This document shows positions 37,101-46,700 of a stretch of DNA of 64,000 nt, piece after piece. The stretch comes from Lentisphaerota bacterium (lineage in GTDB: Bacteria; Verrucomicrobiota; Lentisphaeria; Oligosphaerales; JABHEG01), in the NCBI GenBank assembly GCA_018676675.1, contig JABHEG010000270.1, forward strand, positions 28,513-92,512. The letters are read 5' to 3'. The position numbers were made by a program, and so were the translations under genes. The notes below the pieces were generated by a model, which saw only the letters and a program-made list of their open reading frames with translations, was not told the DNA's origin and did no database searches. Every line of letters begins with the position of its first letter. Within the stretch, counting starts at the first letter, position 1.

Positions 37101-37833
37101 AGCCACCGTTCTGAAGCAAGTTCGGGTCGCCGAAGATCAGGTAGGCCCAGCAGTTGGGGTTGTGGAAACTGGTTGACTCGTTACGCGGCCACATCTCGTG
37201 TGGCTGCCCGGGCGTGTTGTGCCCAACCTTGATACGCCAAACGAAGCCCTGCCGCGGGGCGGCGATGCCCAGGCTCGCAAAAGGGATCGCGATCTCCGCA
37301 GTCCAGCCTCCTTTGCGCGTGGCCGTGACCCGTTGCCAAACCGGATTCCAAGCTACGCCGGTAGCAGCGCCATCAGCTGGCCGAGCCTGGACCCTCGAGT
37401 CGAAGGCAACGCCATCGCAATTGACGACGAACTGAACGTAGTCAGAAGAAGCGGGTTGGGGTTGCAGAAAGACCTCAACTGACTCGTCGTAGAAGATCCG
37501 CCCATCGTGCTTCGCATTCCTGCTGCGCCCTCGAGGCACGGCCCCAGTTGCGGAGTCCGCCTCAATCGCGAGATACAGTGCACTCTGATCACAGAGAGAA
37601 CGCACTCGCATGCGAGATGGCGTCGATTCGTCAATCTCCAGACCGAGAGGACGCAGGGCGACGGGGGCTGATGCGGTTTCCCACTCCGCGAGATGACCGT
37701 CGACAGCCGGACTGGATGTGATGTACGGGCACACCACCTCAGACACAACCCGTTCCTCTCCGCCACGAGACGACAGCGCAAGCAGGACGACCAACAGCAG
37801 GCAGGAGCGGAAGATGAGGGATCTGATGTCCAT
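34123..37833 (-). CDS. Secreted CBM9/PL22-like beta-propeller/fibronectin multidomain protein
   Basis: A 1236-residue exported protein with a signal peptide at 1-23. Residues 30-235 are a DOMON/CBM9-like beta-sandwich (VDGHLAEWETA, YDESVEVFLQP, WTAEIAIPF). Residues 235-395 are a CBM4/9-like module (NLLQNGGFETLDEKGRPLGW). Residues 420-755 form a WD40/oligogalacturonate-lyase-like (PL22) propeller with RVILRDSATGAPIWRITDTP, HIHQLWFTK, HRAHSPSGEWM, NHQSWETDD and EAHPAMSPDGTKLGYAS, rich in His as in PL22. Residues 760-850 and 1000-1100 look like fibronectin type III. The rest resembles carbohydrate-binding modules. I infer an extracellular pectin- or uronate-related function; catalysis is unproven. 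Confidence 0.72.
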   Translation of the reverse strand: MDIRSLIFRSCLLLVVLLALSSRGGEERVVSEVVCPYITSSPAVDGHLAEWETASAPVALRPLGLEIDESTPSRMRVRSLCDQSALYLAIEADSATGAVPRGRSRNAKHDGRIFYDESVEVFLQPQPASSDYVQFVVNCDGVAFDSRVQARPADGAATGVAWNPVWQRVTATRKGGWTAEIAIPFASLGIAAPRQGFVWRIKVGHNTPGQPHEMWPRNESTSFHNPNCWAYLIFGDPNLLQNGGFETLDEKGRPLGWRYLYHEKEGKGEVTLASTDAPEGKRVIRYEKYKAFKWFPQLWADPTLIQPHSTYEFSALVNSPKAFVMRHGFFNAKGGRTSKFSRTEPSTEGFERRSITFRIEDEEPQVGIGLQYARTAGVMHIDDVRLVRLNLSEYRQRPIPAPHRYHNLERLAERRPFKPVGDVLRGQGERVILRDSATGAPIWRITDTPGGATRHYYMEACPWNCDGSRFLLKRGGLVAFSADGREGETLNDWGGWFAWDREDPDVFYFCRTNRPVTKCFSYSFKTGKETLMRTFRGAVNAWVISWDNRYLLCKQHLADKPLRERTKIILLDLQGEDDVILDPKGHIHQLWFTKLRDYSVEFEYEHHGDYGQGDYREGNFMMGLDGSIRLIYGGEGVWAGHRAHSPSGEWMCPGGTLQVVSKLTGEKRILGNIGGNHQSWETDDSWLAASSGIHLLRFAADRRGFIHRIGSHNSRIGHSTYWAEAHPAMSPDGTKLGYASSMLGDVDFHWIVMMPPGRPEALRAFSGDGETVLSWTAPKHAKEVAGYLVYAAETSGGPHRQVTPEPIRDVTGRVANSADGKPRYYVVTSLEQSSLESVPSDEVCSDPSWPGPVTLVHEAEFAPVTEPPAMETFDSSASGMYVLNLGHGKAGEKVAFPFTVPRAGAFSVWGLLKNTENAFTGQAAIDGGTPSPFAGVAGDWAWIQLVQQTELAAGAHTLTIVPGAAFTLVDQFVVTEAGCPEPGPRRLDPDSPVPPTDLRAEQIDSYTIRLAWELPRLAGAHHVNVYLAKGESCAPMQENLIASPPADAAGYTCWGLEAGTAYTCCTTAVDRAGNESAPSASVQATTTALAPRWLITPNVSWRTKGGDCPSFEFDVPRASRAVLWTKWQNLTPKRRGTGGRFELLLDGVSVGSQRIRFGYVCLGHGGPVVGHWLWNHSAPVADDGLRGFSIAPGKHTLTLRVAESDELELEGVILTNDLGFLPKDGYTSFLPLRKGE

Positions 37834-37858
37834 ACTTGGCTATCTCCTTCTCTACGCC

Positions 37859-38001
37859 AACGCAGGAGGGGCGCCATTCGGCGACTCTTGCTCCTAAATG
37901 TGGGAGGCGGTGCCGCCCGGCGACTCTTCCTCCTAAACGCAGGAGGGGCGCCATTCGGCGACTCTTGCTCCTAAATGTGGGAGGCGGTGCCATCCGGCGA
38001 C
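37859..38001. repeat. Tandem array of GGAGGGGCGCC/GGTGCC hairpin units
   Basis: Two copies of a 77 bp unit start at 37859 and 37936. Each unit is two hairpin half-units: AGGAGGGGCGCC-ATTC-GGCGACTC...CTCCT, then GTGGGAGGCGGTGCC-(GC or AT)CC-GGCGACTC...CTCCT. The first 55 bases of the two copies are identical. The array is the upstream region of the CBM9/PL22-like gene and also runs into the last codons and stop of the neighbouring hydrolase. Degenerate relatives are at 18392-18465 and perhaps at 59817 and 60162. Confidence 0.85.
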
Positions 38002-38816
38002 CTGTCACAGCGATCATCGCCGCCCCCGTTCTCAATGCTCATCTGCTCCAGCACCCAAAGGAACCCAGCTGTCTCATGCAGTGGCGAGTCATGGTTGCCA
38101 CCGGGGATCTCGTCGTAGCGGAACGTAGCAAGATCGCTGAGCTCCGCCACCAACGCTCGCGACTGTGACACCGGAATCACCTGGTCATCGCCACCGTGCG
38201 ACAACGCGACCGGCATGGACAGACGTCGCGCATTGGCCACGACAGAATGGCGCAGATAGACGTCCGGACGCTCGACCGGCGTTCCGCCGTACGCATCAGC
38301 GATCGCTGCCGCGATCTCGCGCAGAATGGGGCGTTCGTGTTGGGCACACCAAGGCTGGTATGTCGTCAGATCTGTGGCCGCGCCCCGAGCGACGATTCCG
38401 TCCACGTCTTCCGGATGCAGAACGCCGTAAATCAGGTTACTTGTGCCCCCCATCGATCCGGAACAGAAGAGGGTTCGCTTCAGTCCCCGCTCCACCCGCA
38501 TGTAGTTGACCAGATCATGGAGGTCATGGGCAGCAGCCGGTCCCATCCAGGCATTCCCCCGAAGATTGACCGAGAGCAATCCCGCGCCACAGGCCCGGAA
38601 CTGCGGCAACCAGAGCTCGCGGATGTCTTTGCGGGTGAAGATCTGGTCCCCACTCGAGCCGTGTCCGTGAATGACAACGATCCAGAGCCCGGTAATCTCT
38701 CCCGGCCAAACGAGGGCCCAGTCAGACGCCCCATCAAGCCCGCTTACATAGTCCAGCCGGAGCACGCCGGCCGGAATGCGTGGATCGTAGGGAGGACTGG
38801 TGGCGGTCACTTGCAC
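37971..38816 (-). CDS. Alpha/beta hydrolase
   Basis: A 281-residue serine hydrolase. VVIHGHGSSGDQ gives the oxyanion loop, CSGSMGGTSN the nucleophile elbow (near 158), HGGDDQVIP the acid and GGNHDSPLH the His. A strong AAGGAGG at 38827-38833 precedes the GTG start at 38816; the frame is open farther upstream but without support. Its last 10 codons (DRSPDGTASHI region) are read from the tandem repeat array, so the repeat provides the stop codon. No signal peptide is visible. Role probably de-esterification of imported sugar esters (inference). Confidence 0.8.
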   Translation of the reverse strand: MQVTATSPPYDPRIPAGVLRLDYVSGLDGASDWALVWPGEITGLWIVVIHGHGSSGDQIFTRKDIRELWLPQFRACGAGLLSVNLRGNAWMGPAAAHDLHDLVNYMRVERGLKRTLFCSGSMGGTSNLIYGVLHPEDVDGIVARGAATDLTTYQPWCAQHERPILREIAAAIADAYGGTPVERPDVYLRHSVVANARRLSMPVALSHGGDDQVIPVSQSRALVAELSDLATFRYDEIPGGNHDSPLHETAGFLWVLEQMSIENGGGDDRCDRSPDGTASHI

Positions 38817-39051
38817 GTGATGGGGACCTCCTTCTCTCTCTGGAGCGTGTTGCGGATTCTCTCTGAGCGCAGGGCCGCTCCGCCGTCTTCTCCAGTAGTG
38901 GGTCGGGGCGTCCCGAACCGACACTCTCTGCTTCCTTGTTGGCCTCAACGGCTAGAACGCCCGGCATCAGTGACGCAAAGTATTGAGCGTCCACCTGCAT
39001 GCCGCTGTTCCGGTCCCGTATCGATCCTGTGCCGACCCTTGTCTCGCAGAA

Positions 39052-41805
39052 CTACGGTAGCTGGATACGACCGGCGTTCTCAACGCGATAGGAGTGGCCG
39101 CCTGTGCCTTGCCACATAAGCCAGAGCTTACTCGCCGGTTTGCGGACCGTGATATTGAACAGAAGCTGCTTGCCCTCCCGATCGGGCAGCCCCAGCGCTT
39201 TCCACGGCAAGACCCACTCCGTTGTCCATTTGCCATCAGCTGCGATTTTCGCAGCATACTGAACCCCGATGGCGGCACGTTTCCGGTCAACAGCGGAGAT
39301 CTCGGCTTCGTCGCTGCACTGCCATGTGCCCGTTGGGAAACCGCGATAGATCAATGTCTTCTCGTCCGCTGTCTGCGGCGTCCGCAGGGCAATTTCAACC
39401 GCATCACAGCTCCCCCACGTATCGCCCACCGAGATGGTCTTCCCCGCCTCGATCTCGTTTTCTATCGCGACAAGCAAGCCTGCCTTCGATGCCATCAGCC
39501 AAGCCCTGCTCACCGGGTGAGCGGGGGCTCCGCCGATGTCCTTGGCAATGGGCATGGTGCCGGCCGCGTCCGCATCACGCCACTCCTCGGCCCGAATATC
39601 CCCATCCACATCCAGCGATGCCGGCGTTGCCGCAACCTTGAACACCGGCAGATCTTTACTCGCCTTCACGACCTTGGCCTCGGGTGGGGCAAGGCCACCT
39701 TCACAAACCGGCTTCTCCACCGGCCAGGACGCCCGTCGTGAGTCTTCGAACAGCCCGATGGCTGCAAACGGAATGGCCTCGAATCCCGGAACATCCTTCC
39801 ACACCCGGGAGGTCTCGGCAAAGCGGAAATCCATGGTCGCCGCGCTCACAAAGCCGGGGTCGGCATTCGTCACCAGATTGTCTTCCATGGTCAGATAGGA
39901 CTTAATCTTGCCGCGCGCGTTCAACCATTTCCCTCCCACGGCCACATTCCGACGAATGACGTTGTGCAACGGCAGCTCAGGTCGATCCCCAAGGATGTTG
40001 ACTAGGTGCGGATACCGTTCACTCCAGGGCGGTTGCTGGAACTTGTAGCGCTTCAGCTTGGCTTCGAGATCCCAACTCTCCTTGACCCCTGCGCCCCACT
40101 TGATCCGTGACTTGCCCCGATCATCCACATGAACAGCCGGCGAACAATCCACGAAAACGTTGTTCTCAACGCTGTTGTTCCGCCCCCCGCCAATGAAGGC
40201 TGCGCGCGTTACCCGGTAAAAAATGTTGCCGACGATGGTATCCCCGCTGTCGCAGTCATCGAGGTACACGCCCATGGACCAGCCCTTCACTCCGCCAGTA
40301 TGATGGATGAAATTGTGCCGGATCACGTTGCCCTGTGTTCCCCAGTCACGTCCCGTGTAAAGCGCCCCTACATCCCCGGTTTCCTGAGACGTGCGGAAGA
40401 TCTCATTGTACTCGATGAGTTGCTCGTTCCCACCGTAGAGGATCCCAGAATGCGGGCAGTCATGGATGAGGTTGTGAGAAGCGACATTCCCTACCCCCCC
40501 CAAGTGAATCCCGGCGGCATAGGTACGCTGCAAACGCGCGAAATGATGGATGTGGTTGTTGCGAGCTACATTGCGGGCTGGGCGCAAGGAGTATCGGTTG
40601 CCGCCATTGAGCTTTATGCCTGCCATTCCGGTCTGGTAAATGTCGCACCCCTCAACCGTGTTCCGCTCACCGGAGACCGACACCGCGCTCCCGCCGGTAT
40701 TCCGGATCGTGCAACCGATAAACGCGTTGTCATGGCCCCCGCTCAGCACAGCACCGCTGCCACGAGTACATTCAAGCGTCATCCCCCGGAACAGGACATG
40801 AGCCGATTCCTTGAGGGTGACCAATGGCTCGTCAAGAACCGAGACCACGAAGCGGGCGCCGGCCACGTCCGTCGGAGGCCAGAGATACAGCCGTTGCTTA
40901 TCCACATCGATGTACCACTCGCCTGGCTCGTCCAGTTCCTCCAGCAGGTTCATGGCGCGGTAACGGCGCGGGACCTTGTTCCACTTGTGCGACGGCCCAA
41001 TCCCATAGCCATGTGGGGCCGCGAAGGTGATCTGCTTCTTCGCCGTGTCGATGGAAGCCACACGAATGGCTTGGTCGTACCAGTCATGGCACCAGTAACC
41101 GTGCAGCCAGACGCCCTGCGCCACCTGCCAGTTCGATGGTCGGTCCTCTTCATACTCAAAGGTGCCATTGCCGGGCTTGCCGTCAGGGTGTGTTACCGTG
41201 CTGTGTTTTCCCCCTCGGTCGATGACGCTCTTGATCGTCACCCAGCCTTCGTTGGGCCAACGAGCCAGCTCAAGCGGTCTGTCGTTGTAAAAGACCTCCG
41301 CGTACTTCGCCGCCCCACGGAACGTCGTCGGCAACGCGCTGACTTTGGCGACACCCGCTTGAGCAAGGTCCACCACACGAACCTGGGAACGTGCGGAAAC
41401 GGGCAAACGTCCCAGCGCGTCCGCATCCGTGACCGGTTGGAGCATCGCGGCAGTGAGTTGCCGCCCCCCGATCAAGCGGACCTCTTCACCGGGAACGGCC
41501 ATGTAGGTGACCGGCGCCGCTGCCGTCCCCGAGTCCTGTTGTTCCAGCACAAGTCCCTGCTTCAGAAAATAGCTCCCACCATGGACGGTCACTGTCACGG
41601 CTCCGGTAACGCCCGCCTGCCGCCGAGTACGAACAGCGTCCCGCACCTTCACCAAGGTAGCGAACGGCTGTGCCTCTGTACCGGGATTCTGGTCAGAACC
41701 CGCGGGTGCGACGTGCAGCATCAGGTCCTGGGCGGACGCAGTCCAGGACGAGACAAGCAGGGCGGTAAGCCAAGCGCAAGGACCAGGCATATGCATCTGG
41801 GGCAT
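39052..41805 (-). CDS. Secreted beta-helix protein with C-terminal CBM9-like domain
   Basis: A 917-residue exported protein (signal peptide about 1-25). It begins LHVAPAGSDQNPGTEAQPFATL, the classic start of Planctomycete-type parallel beta-helix proteins, and runs through long helix coils with YTVEGCDIYQTGM-, ARNNHIHHF-, ASHNLIHDCPHSGILYGG- and GNIFYRVTRAAF-type turns to about residue 640. Residues 745-915 (PASLDVDGDIRAEEW, CDAVEIALRTP, WTTEWVLPWKAL) are a CBM9/DOMON domain. I infer a lyase or glycosidase that binds and cuts a plant or algal polysaccharide. Confidence 0.8.
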   Translation of the reverse strand: MPQMHMPGPCAWLTALLVSSWTASAQDLMLHVAPAGSDQNPGTEAQPFATLVKVRDAVRTRRQAGVTGAVTVTVHGGSYFLKQGLVLEQQDSGTAAAPVTYMAVPGEEVRLIGGRQLTAAMLQPVTDADALGRLPVSARSQVRVVDLAQAGVAKVSALPTTFRGAAKYAEVFYNDRPLELARWPNEGWVTIKSVIDRGGKHSTVTHPDGKPGNGTFEYEEDRPSNWQVAQGVWLHGYWCHDWYDQAIRVASIDTAKKQITFAAPHGYGIGPSHKWNKVPRRYRAMNLLEELDEPGEWYIDVDKQRLYLWPPTDVAGARFVVSVLDEPLVTLKESAHVLFRGMTLECTRGSGAVLSGGHDNAFIGCTIRNTGGSAVSVSGERNTVEGCDIYQTGMAGIKLNGGNRYSLRPARNVARNNHIHHFARLQRTYAAGIHLGGVGNVASHNLIHDCPHSGILYGGNEQLIEYNEIFRTSQETGDVGALYTGRDWGTQGNVIRHNFIHHTGGVKGWSMGVYLDDCDSGDTIVGNIFYRVTRAAFIGGGRNNSVENNVFVDCSPAVHVDDRGKSRIKWGAGVKESWDLEAKLKRYKFQQPPWSERYPHLVNILGDRPELPLHNVIRRNVAVGGKWLNARGKIKSYLTMEDNLVTNADPGFVSAATMDFRFAETSRVWKDVPGFEAIPFAAIGLFEDSRRASWPVEKPVCEGGLAPPEAKVVKASKDLPVFKVAATPASLDVDGDIRAEEWRDADAAGTMPIAKDIGGAPAHPVSRAWLMASKAGLLVAIENEIEAGKTISVGDTWGSCDAVEIALRTPQTADEKTLIYRGFPTGTWQCSDEAEISAVDRKRAAIGVQYAAKIAADGKWTTEWVLPWKALGLPDREGKQLLFNITVRKPASKLWLMWQGTGGHSYRVENAGRIQLP

Positions 41806-42240
41806 CTCCTTGTGGCAGTTGAGAACTGTAGGGCACCGTCAATATACCCCGGACTCGCAGCAACGGGCGGAGTCGGCACCCTCGCAACGTAGGGGCATCG
41901 GGGAAGAGCCGCTATTCCGCGTTTACCGGGGCCGTGAACGTGAGGCCGCAAGGCGTAGCCGGATCAGTGTAGAGGAGCTCTGCCGATGCCTGGCTCTGTT
42001 ACCTTCTCGACCAGGTCTCTTGAGAAAGGCCATCCACGAGAAGGCCTGCTCGGACCGGCCGGTCAGCCCCCGATTGCCTTTGAGCTCAGACACGTCTATC
42101 TTCGACGGCGGCGCGCGTGAATCAGCCTTGATGACCCGATAGGCGATCGGGGAGATCACCGCCGACCCGGACGCTGGTTGGTACACGGCAGCGGGAAGTC
42201 GCTGTCCACCGGACACGCCAGACATAAGAGAGGACGCACC
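41806..42240. other. 435 bp intergenic region, nothing recognised
   Basis: No gene, repeat or RNA can be supported here. The segment separates the divergent beta-helix and propeller genes and must contain their promoters. Short open frames in several frames lack a ribosome-binding site or family similarity. The last 20 bases before 42241 carry GAGAGGA, the ribosome-binding site of the following gene. Confidence 0.5.
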
Positions 42241-43692
42241 ATGGGACAGGGCAACGTACTGAGAGTCGTGTGGCCGGTTGGTCTTGCGTTGGCGGGCACG
42301 TTGGTGCCTCCTCCTTCCTCCAGAGCTGAGGAGACGCCCGAAGTCATAGCACTCGGATCGCGACGCGAACTGTTCGTAGACAGGCTCATTATCGACGAGC
42401 TCAAAGGGGTGGCGCTCAAACTCCACACGCCGCAGCTCATGCCACCCGTGTCGCCACCGCGACCTCACGGGCACTATGCCACGGTGCTCAAGGCAGATGA
42501 CAAGTTCCAGTTCTACTACCGAGGCGACACCAAAGTCGGCAATCACTGGAAGAAGGGATGGGAGCAATACCACGAGGGTGAGGTGACGCTCTATGCCGAA
42601 AGCGAGGATGCGATCAACTGGACACTGCCGAAGCTCGGGGTCTACGATGACCACCCTACATTCCCGGAAGGCAACGTCGTATTGATGAACGAATTCCTGG
42701 TGAATCACAACTTCACGCCGTTCATCGACACACGCCCGGGCGTGTCGCCCGAAGAGCGCTACAAGGGGCTTGGAGGGCTGGCGTACCAGCCGCACAAGGA
42801 ACACTTGGCCGTGCGAGACCGACGCGGCCCCGGTGGCCTGACAGCCTTCGTGTCAGCGGATGGGATCCACTGGAAGAGGCTGAAAGAGACCCCGGTCATT
42901 CCCGAAGCGTGGGGCAAGTACTTCGATTCGCAGAACTACGCGTTCTGGTCAGCTTCCGAGCGGACATACGTGTGCTATTTCCGACGCTTCATCAAAGGTC
43001 ACCGGGGCATCGCCCGGACGACCTCCAGGGACTTCATAGACTGGACCCCCTTCGTTGAGATGGAGGCCAATCTTCCGGGAGAACACCTCTACACGGCATG
43101 CACCCAGCCGTACTACCGTGCGCCCCACATCTACATCGCCCTCCCAACGCGCTTCATGGTGAACCGTGGCGCGGCCACCGACATCCTCCTGATGAGCACG
43201 CGAGGCGGCCCCCGGTTCGACCGGGAGTTCGCCGAATCGATCATCCGGCCCGGCATCGGCCGGAAGGGGTGGGCAAACCGTGCCAACTACGCCGCAATCG
43301 GCATCCATCAGACGAGCCCCGCCGAGATGTCGCTGTTCCTCACCGGAGGCCGGAGATACGCCCTGAGAATCGACGGATTCGTCTCCGTGAACGCCCCACT
43401 ACCCGCAGGCGAACTCGTCACCAGGCTGCTGACCTTCTCAGGCAAAGAGCTTGAGATCAACTATTCCACCAGCGCCGCCGGCAAGATTCTCGTCAGCCTT
43501 GAAGACGCCAGTGGCAGCGCAATCCCCGGCTTCACCCGAGACGATTGCGAGCCGATCTACGGTGATCACATCACAAGAGTGGTCACGTGGAAGAAGGGAT
43601 CGGATGTCAGCGTGCTGGCAGGGAAGCCAATCCGGCTCCGGGTTGAGATGTCGGATGCCGACCTCTATTCGCTGAGATTCAGCGGCGAGTGA
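42241..43692 (+). CDS. Secreted five-bladed beta-propeller (GH43/GH32-like)
   Basis: A 483-residue protein with a signal peptide about residues 5-30. LGSRRELFVDRLIID is the family opening. HGHYATVLKADDKFQFYYRG, YAESEDAINWTLPKLG, AFVSADGIHWKRL, YFRRFIKGHRGIARTTS and SRDFIDWTPF are the propeller-blade repeats (Asp-x-x-x-Trp and S-x-D-x-x-x-W) typical of GH43/GH32/GH68/GH130-related folds common in Planctomycetes and relatives. The exact enzyme class is not clear. ATG 42241 with GAGAGGA before it was chosen over a codon 63 bases upstream. It converges on the TIM-barrel-like gene, 36 bases away. Confidence 0.75.
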   Translation: MGQGNVLRVVWPVGLALAGTLVPPPSSRAEETPEVIALGSRRELFVDRLIIDELKGVALKLHTPQLMPPVSPPRPHGHYATVLKADDKFQFYYRGDTKVGNHWKKGWEQYHEGEVTLYAESEDAINWTLPKLGVYDDHPTFPEGNVVLMNEFLVNHNFTPFIDTRPGVSPEERYKGLGGLAYQPHKEHLAVRDRRGPGGLTAFVSADGIHWKRLKETPVIPEAWGKYFDSQNYAFWSASERTYVCYFRRFIKGHRGIARTTSRDFIDWTPFVEMEANLPGEHLYTACTQPYYRAPHIYIALPTRFMVNRGAATDILLMSTRGGPRFDREFAESIIRPGIGRKGWANRANYAAIGIHQTSPAEMSLFLTGGRRYALRIDGFVSVNAPLPAGELVTRLLTFSGKELEINYSTSAAGKILVSLEDASGSAIPGFTRDDCEPIYGDHITRVVTWKKGSDVSVLAGKPIRLRVEMSDADLYSLRFSGE

Positions 43693-43728
43693 ACAGGCGA
43701 AACGTCGATGTCTCCGTCTCCTTGGACG

Positions 43729-46700
43729 TCACTCGTCCACGCGCCAATGCATGGTGGCCTGCCACGCTTCCCCGACGGGCAGGCTGACACGGGAGAAGAT
43801 CGGCTCAAATGTGGGGCACGGCATCGCCCTTGAGTCCCAGAAAACGATGGCGTTGAGGGGGGCATCAGCCAGCATGGCCGTCACCTTGAGCGTACACCAG
43901 GGAGCCCGGAACGACACGTTCGGCTCGGAGATCGTGCTCCGAGTTGCCATGTCGAACGCTTTGGACAGTCGGGCGTCCGGCTCCACCCCGACCATGGTGT
44001 ACATGTGGCGTTTGAAGGTGCGGGAGAACGTCGTCTCGGTCCCGTGATTGCCCATAGCCGCCGTTCCTGATACGTCATCTCGGAGTTCGAGGAAGCCGGG
44101 CATGTTGTGGAAACGGTACGAGAATTCCACCTCGCCGGCTGTGGTGTTGCGTACCTCACTGGTTACGGAAAACGTTGCGGCCCCACGTGGAACTGTGAAG
44201 GTCTTCCGGATCGTTGCCCCGGCCATGTAACTCCCCCCCGTGAGTCGCTTTTCCAGCACAATCTCCACCCCGCCGTCAGTGGCTGTACATGATGAGACAG
44301 CATAGGGCTCGGTGACCATGGCAGCGGGGCACCAGAACGCATCCAGGGCCAGCCCCGACGCCTTGTCAGCATGCACAAGCTCCTCGCCTCCGACTCGCCA
44401 GCTGCTGACCCGTCCGCCACCAACCGAGTCTATGACCATCGCCTGGTGGCGACTCTTGACCTGAAGAGCAAGGCGCCCAAGCCGGGCGTCGTTTACCCGC
44501 TTCACTGTTACCCCCGCGGCCTTCACACGCTTGAAGGCCTTCAGCTCCCCCTCATAGTCAACCGGCCTGCTGGTCACCGGCTCCGCATCGTAGGCAGCCT
44601 GGATGGCGGTCCTGCGGGCTTCCATAACAGCGGCAACAGCACCCGACGAAACAGGCACGCCGTAATCATGTCCGGAACCGACAGGTTCCAGTACGAAGAA
44701 GCCAAAACGCTGGGCTCCCACGTGCAAAAGTACGCCTTCCCTGAGAGGCCCGGACGTGAGCCCAAAGTTGCCCTCAGCATCAGCGAAACAACGGCCGGAG
44801 AGGGGCTCGCGCAACACGAACTTTCTACCCAGCGGCACGCCTTTGATGCGCAGGCGGAAGAAAGACTCTCCACGCTGCCAGTAGTTGGCCACCGCGAAGA
44901 GTCGGCTCTCACCTGACCGGTACTCCGTGCTCTGGATCAGGCCGGCATCCCGCCACTTCGGAACATCAATGCCGCCACAAGGAGCGTTCAGGAATGCGGG
45001 GGCCGGAGCAGGCATGGGCGTGACAGCTTCCAGTTTATGCTTGCTCTGAGCCGTCCCGGAGAACACCATCTCTTCGAATGCGGCGATGGCAACATTGGCC
45101 CTGGCCAAGGCGGCCCAGTAACGGGCATCGTACCCCTTTGGGAACGCGTAGACAATCGCGCCATCCCACTGGTGAACGAAGTACGACAGGATGTCCATGG
45201 CCATGGACTCGGGCTCGGTGGTCCACTTGTTGCCTTGAAGACCATGGGGGAAAGCGATCAGCCGTGGCCGGTGCTCCATGGGAATCTGGTCGCGGATATA
45301 CTCGGCCGCGTCTTTTGCCAGGCAATGAGTCGACAAGTTGTACCCCCTCACGTACCGATAGGGCGTGCCAACCGTCTGCCAGGGATAGGGTCCCCAGACG
45401 TTGATCAGAGGGATCCTGTCGGCATAGGCCATGGTCGAGTACTGCCGCAGGGAGTCCGACGTATCCCAAAGCGATGTGATCGATTTGACGTGCATCTCAG
45501 GAACGAAGTGTGCGTCCAGCCCCGCTTCTGCCCCCATCGCATTGACCGAGGCCTCGAGGGTCCGAATGACGTGCGCATTCTGCCACGAACGGAAGTCCAA
45601 CCAACTGTCCCGGTGAGTGTCTAGAATGCGTTTGGGCCAAAGACCGTGAACGTAATCGGACGGAAGTGCCGTGTAGGCAATGAAGTCCCTCCTGCAGCGG
45701 TGGCAGAAGCACCCCTTAAAGTCGAACATGAACGGTTCCCAGTTGGCCATGATGTGCTCGGCCATCCGGTCACGCACGATGATCTCCCGGAGCGGCGCCT
45801 CAACCCTATCGTGGTAGTAGGCTTCTCTCCCGTAGATGGCAGCAGGACACGTGCCGTTTGCATGGTATGTGCCGTCAGCGAGCTGGAACTTGACGCTGTC
45901 CGGGCGCGGCTTCTTCCCGATCATGCACCCGTTCACAAGCCATCCGCTCGGCTGCATGTAGCGCACGACATCCCGGCGCCCGAGCTCTGCCGCGAGGGTG
46001 CTGGGAGGGCAGTGCGCTACGTTGCAGCCCGTCGCCGTGTAAAGGGCTACATACTGCTCGACCGCCGTCCCTTCGGGCAGGGCTGCACAGTTCGGGGTGA
46101 AATGGACACCCGTCTCAAACCAACGCGGGCGGCTCCCATGGATTGTCGGGATCACCCGCAGAGAGATGTCGCACGGGGGTGTGGCAACCCCGTCGTTCTC
46201 AAGCCAATATCGAGCTGACATGACTCTGTCCGAGGGCGGCGCGTCGGTCCGCAGAAGAAGAGCCGGAGCTGAGAAGATGTTGTAGCCTGTGGCCTTGATC
46301 GTCCCCCTTGTCGCGGTGACATCGATGGCATAGCGGACGGCGGGAACGCCATTGAGGTCACAGGGCGTACGACTGAGGATGGGTTGCCCCCCCCCGATCC
46401 CGAGCACTTCAATCGCCTTGGGCAGCTCAGTGAACACCACAAGCTTGCCTATCTTCACCTCGCGCTGATTCTCGAACGCCAGGAGCATCAACCCCGGTTG
46501 GGACTGGCTCAAACAGAAGATGTCGTCCATGAACGCGTGGGGCACGCTGCGGACAGTCACCCCGGTCTCACCCGGTGTCGGCAATCCCAGAGGCTGACTC
46601 GAGATCCGCACGGAGAAGCCGCCGGGATCAAACTCGCCCGGAGCCATGGCGGCCACAGAGGCCGTGCAAACCACAGAGGCCGTGCAAACCACCACGGCCA

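Noticed and set aside
37859..38001. CRISPR array from the tandem repeats
   Set aside because: The units are contiguous hairpins without unique spacers.
40129..41892. 587-codon open frame opposite the beta-helix/CBM9 gene
   Set aside because: No signal or family motif; the reverse strand has the obvious secreted beta-helix protein.
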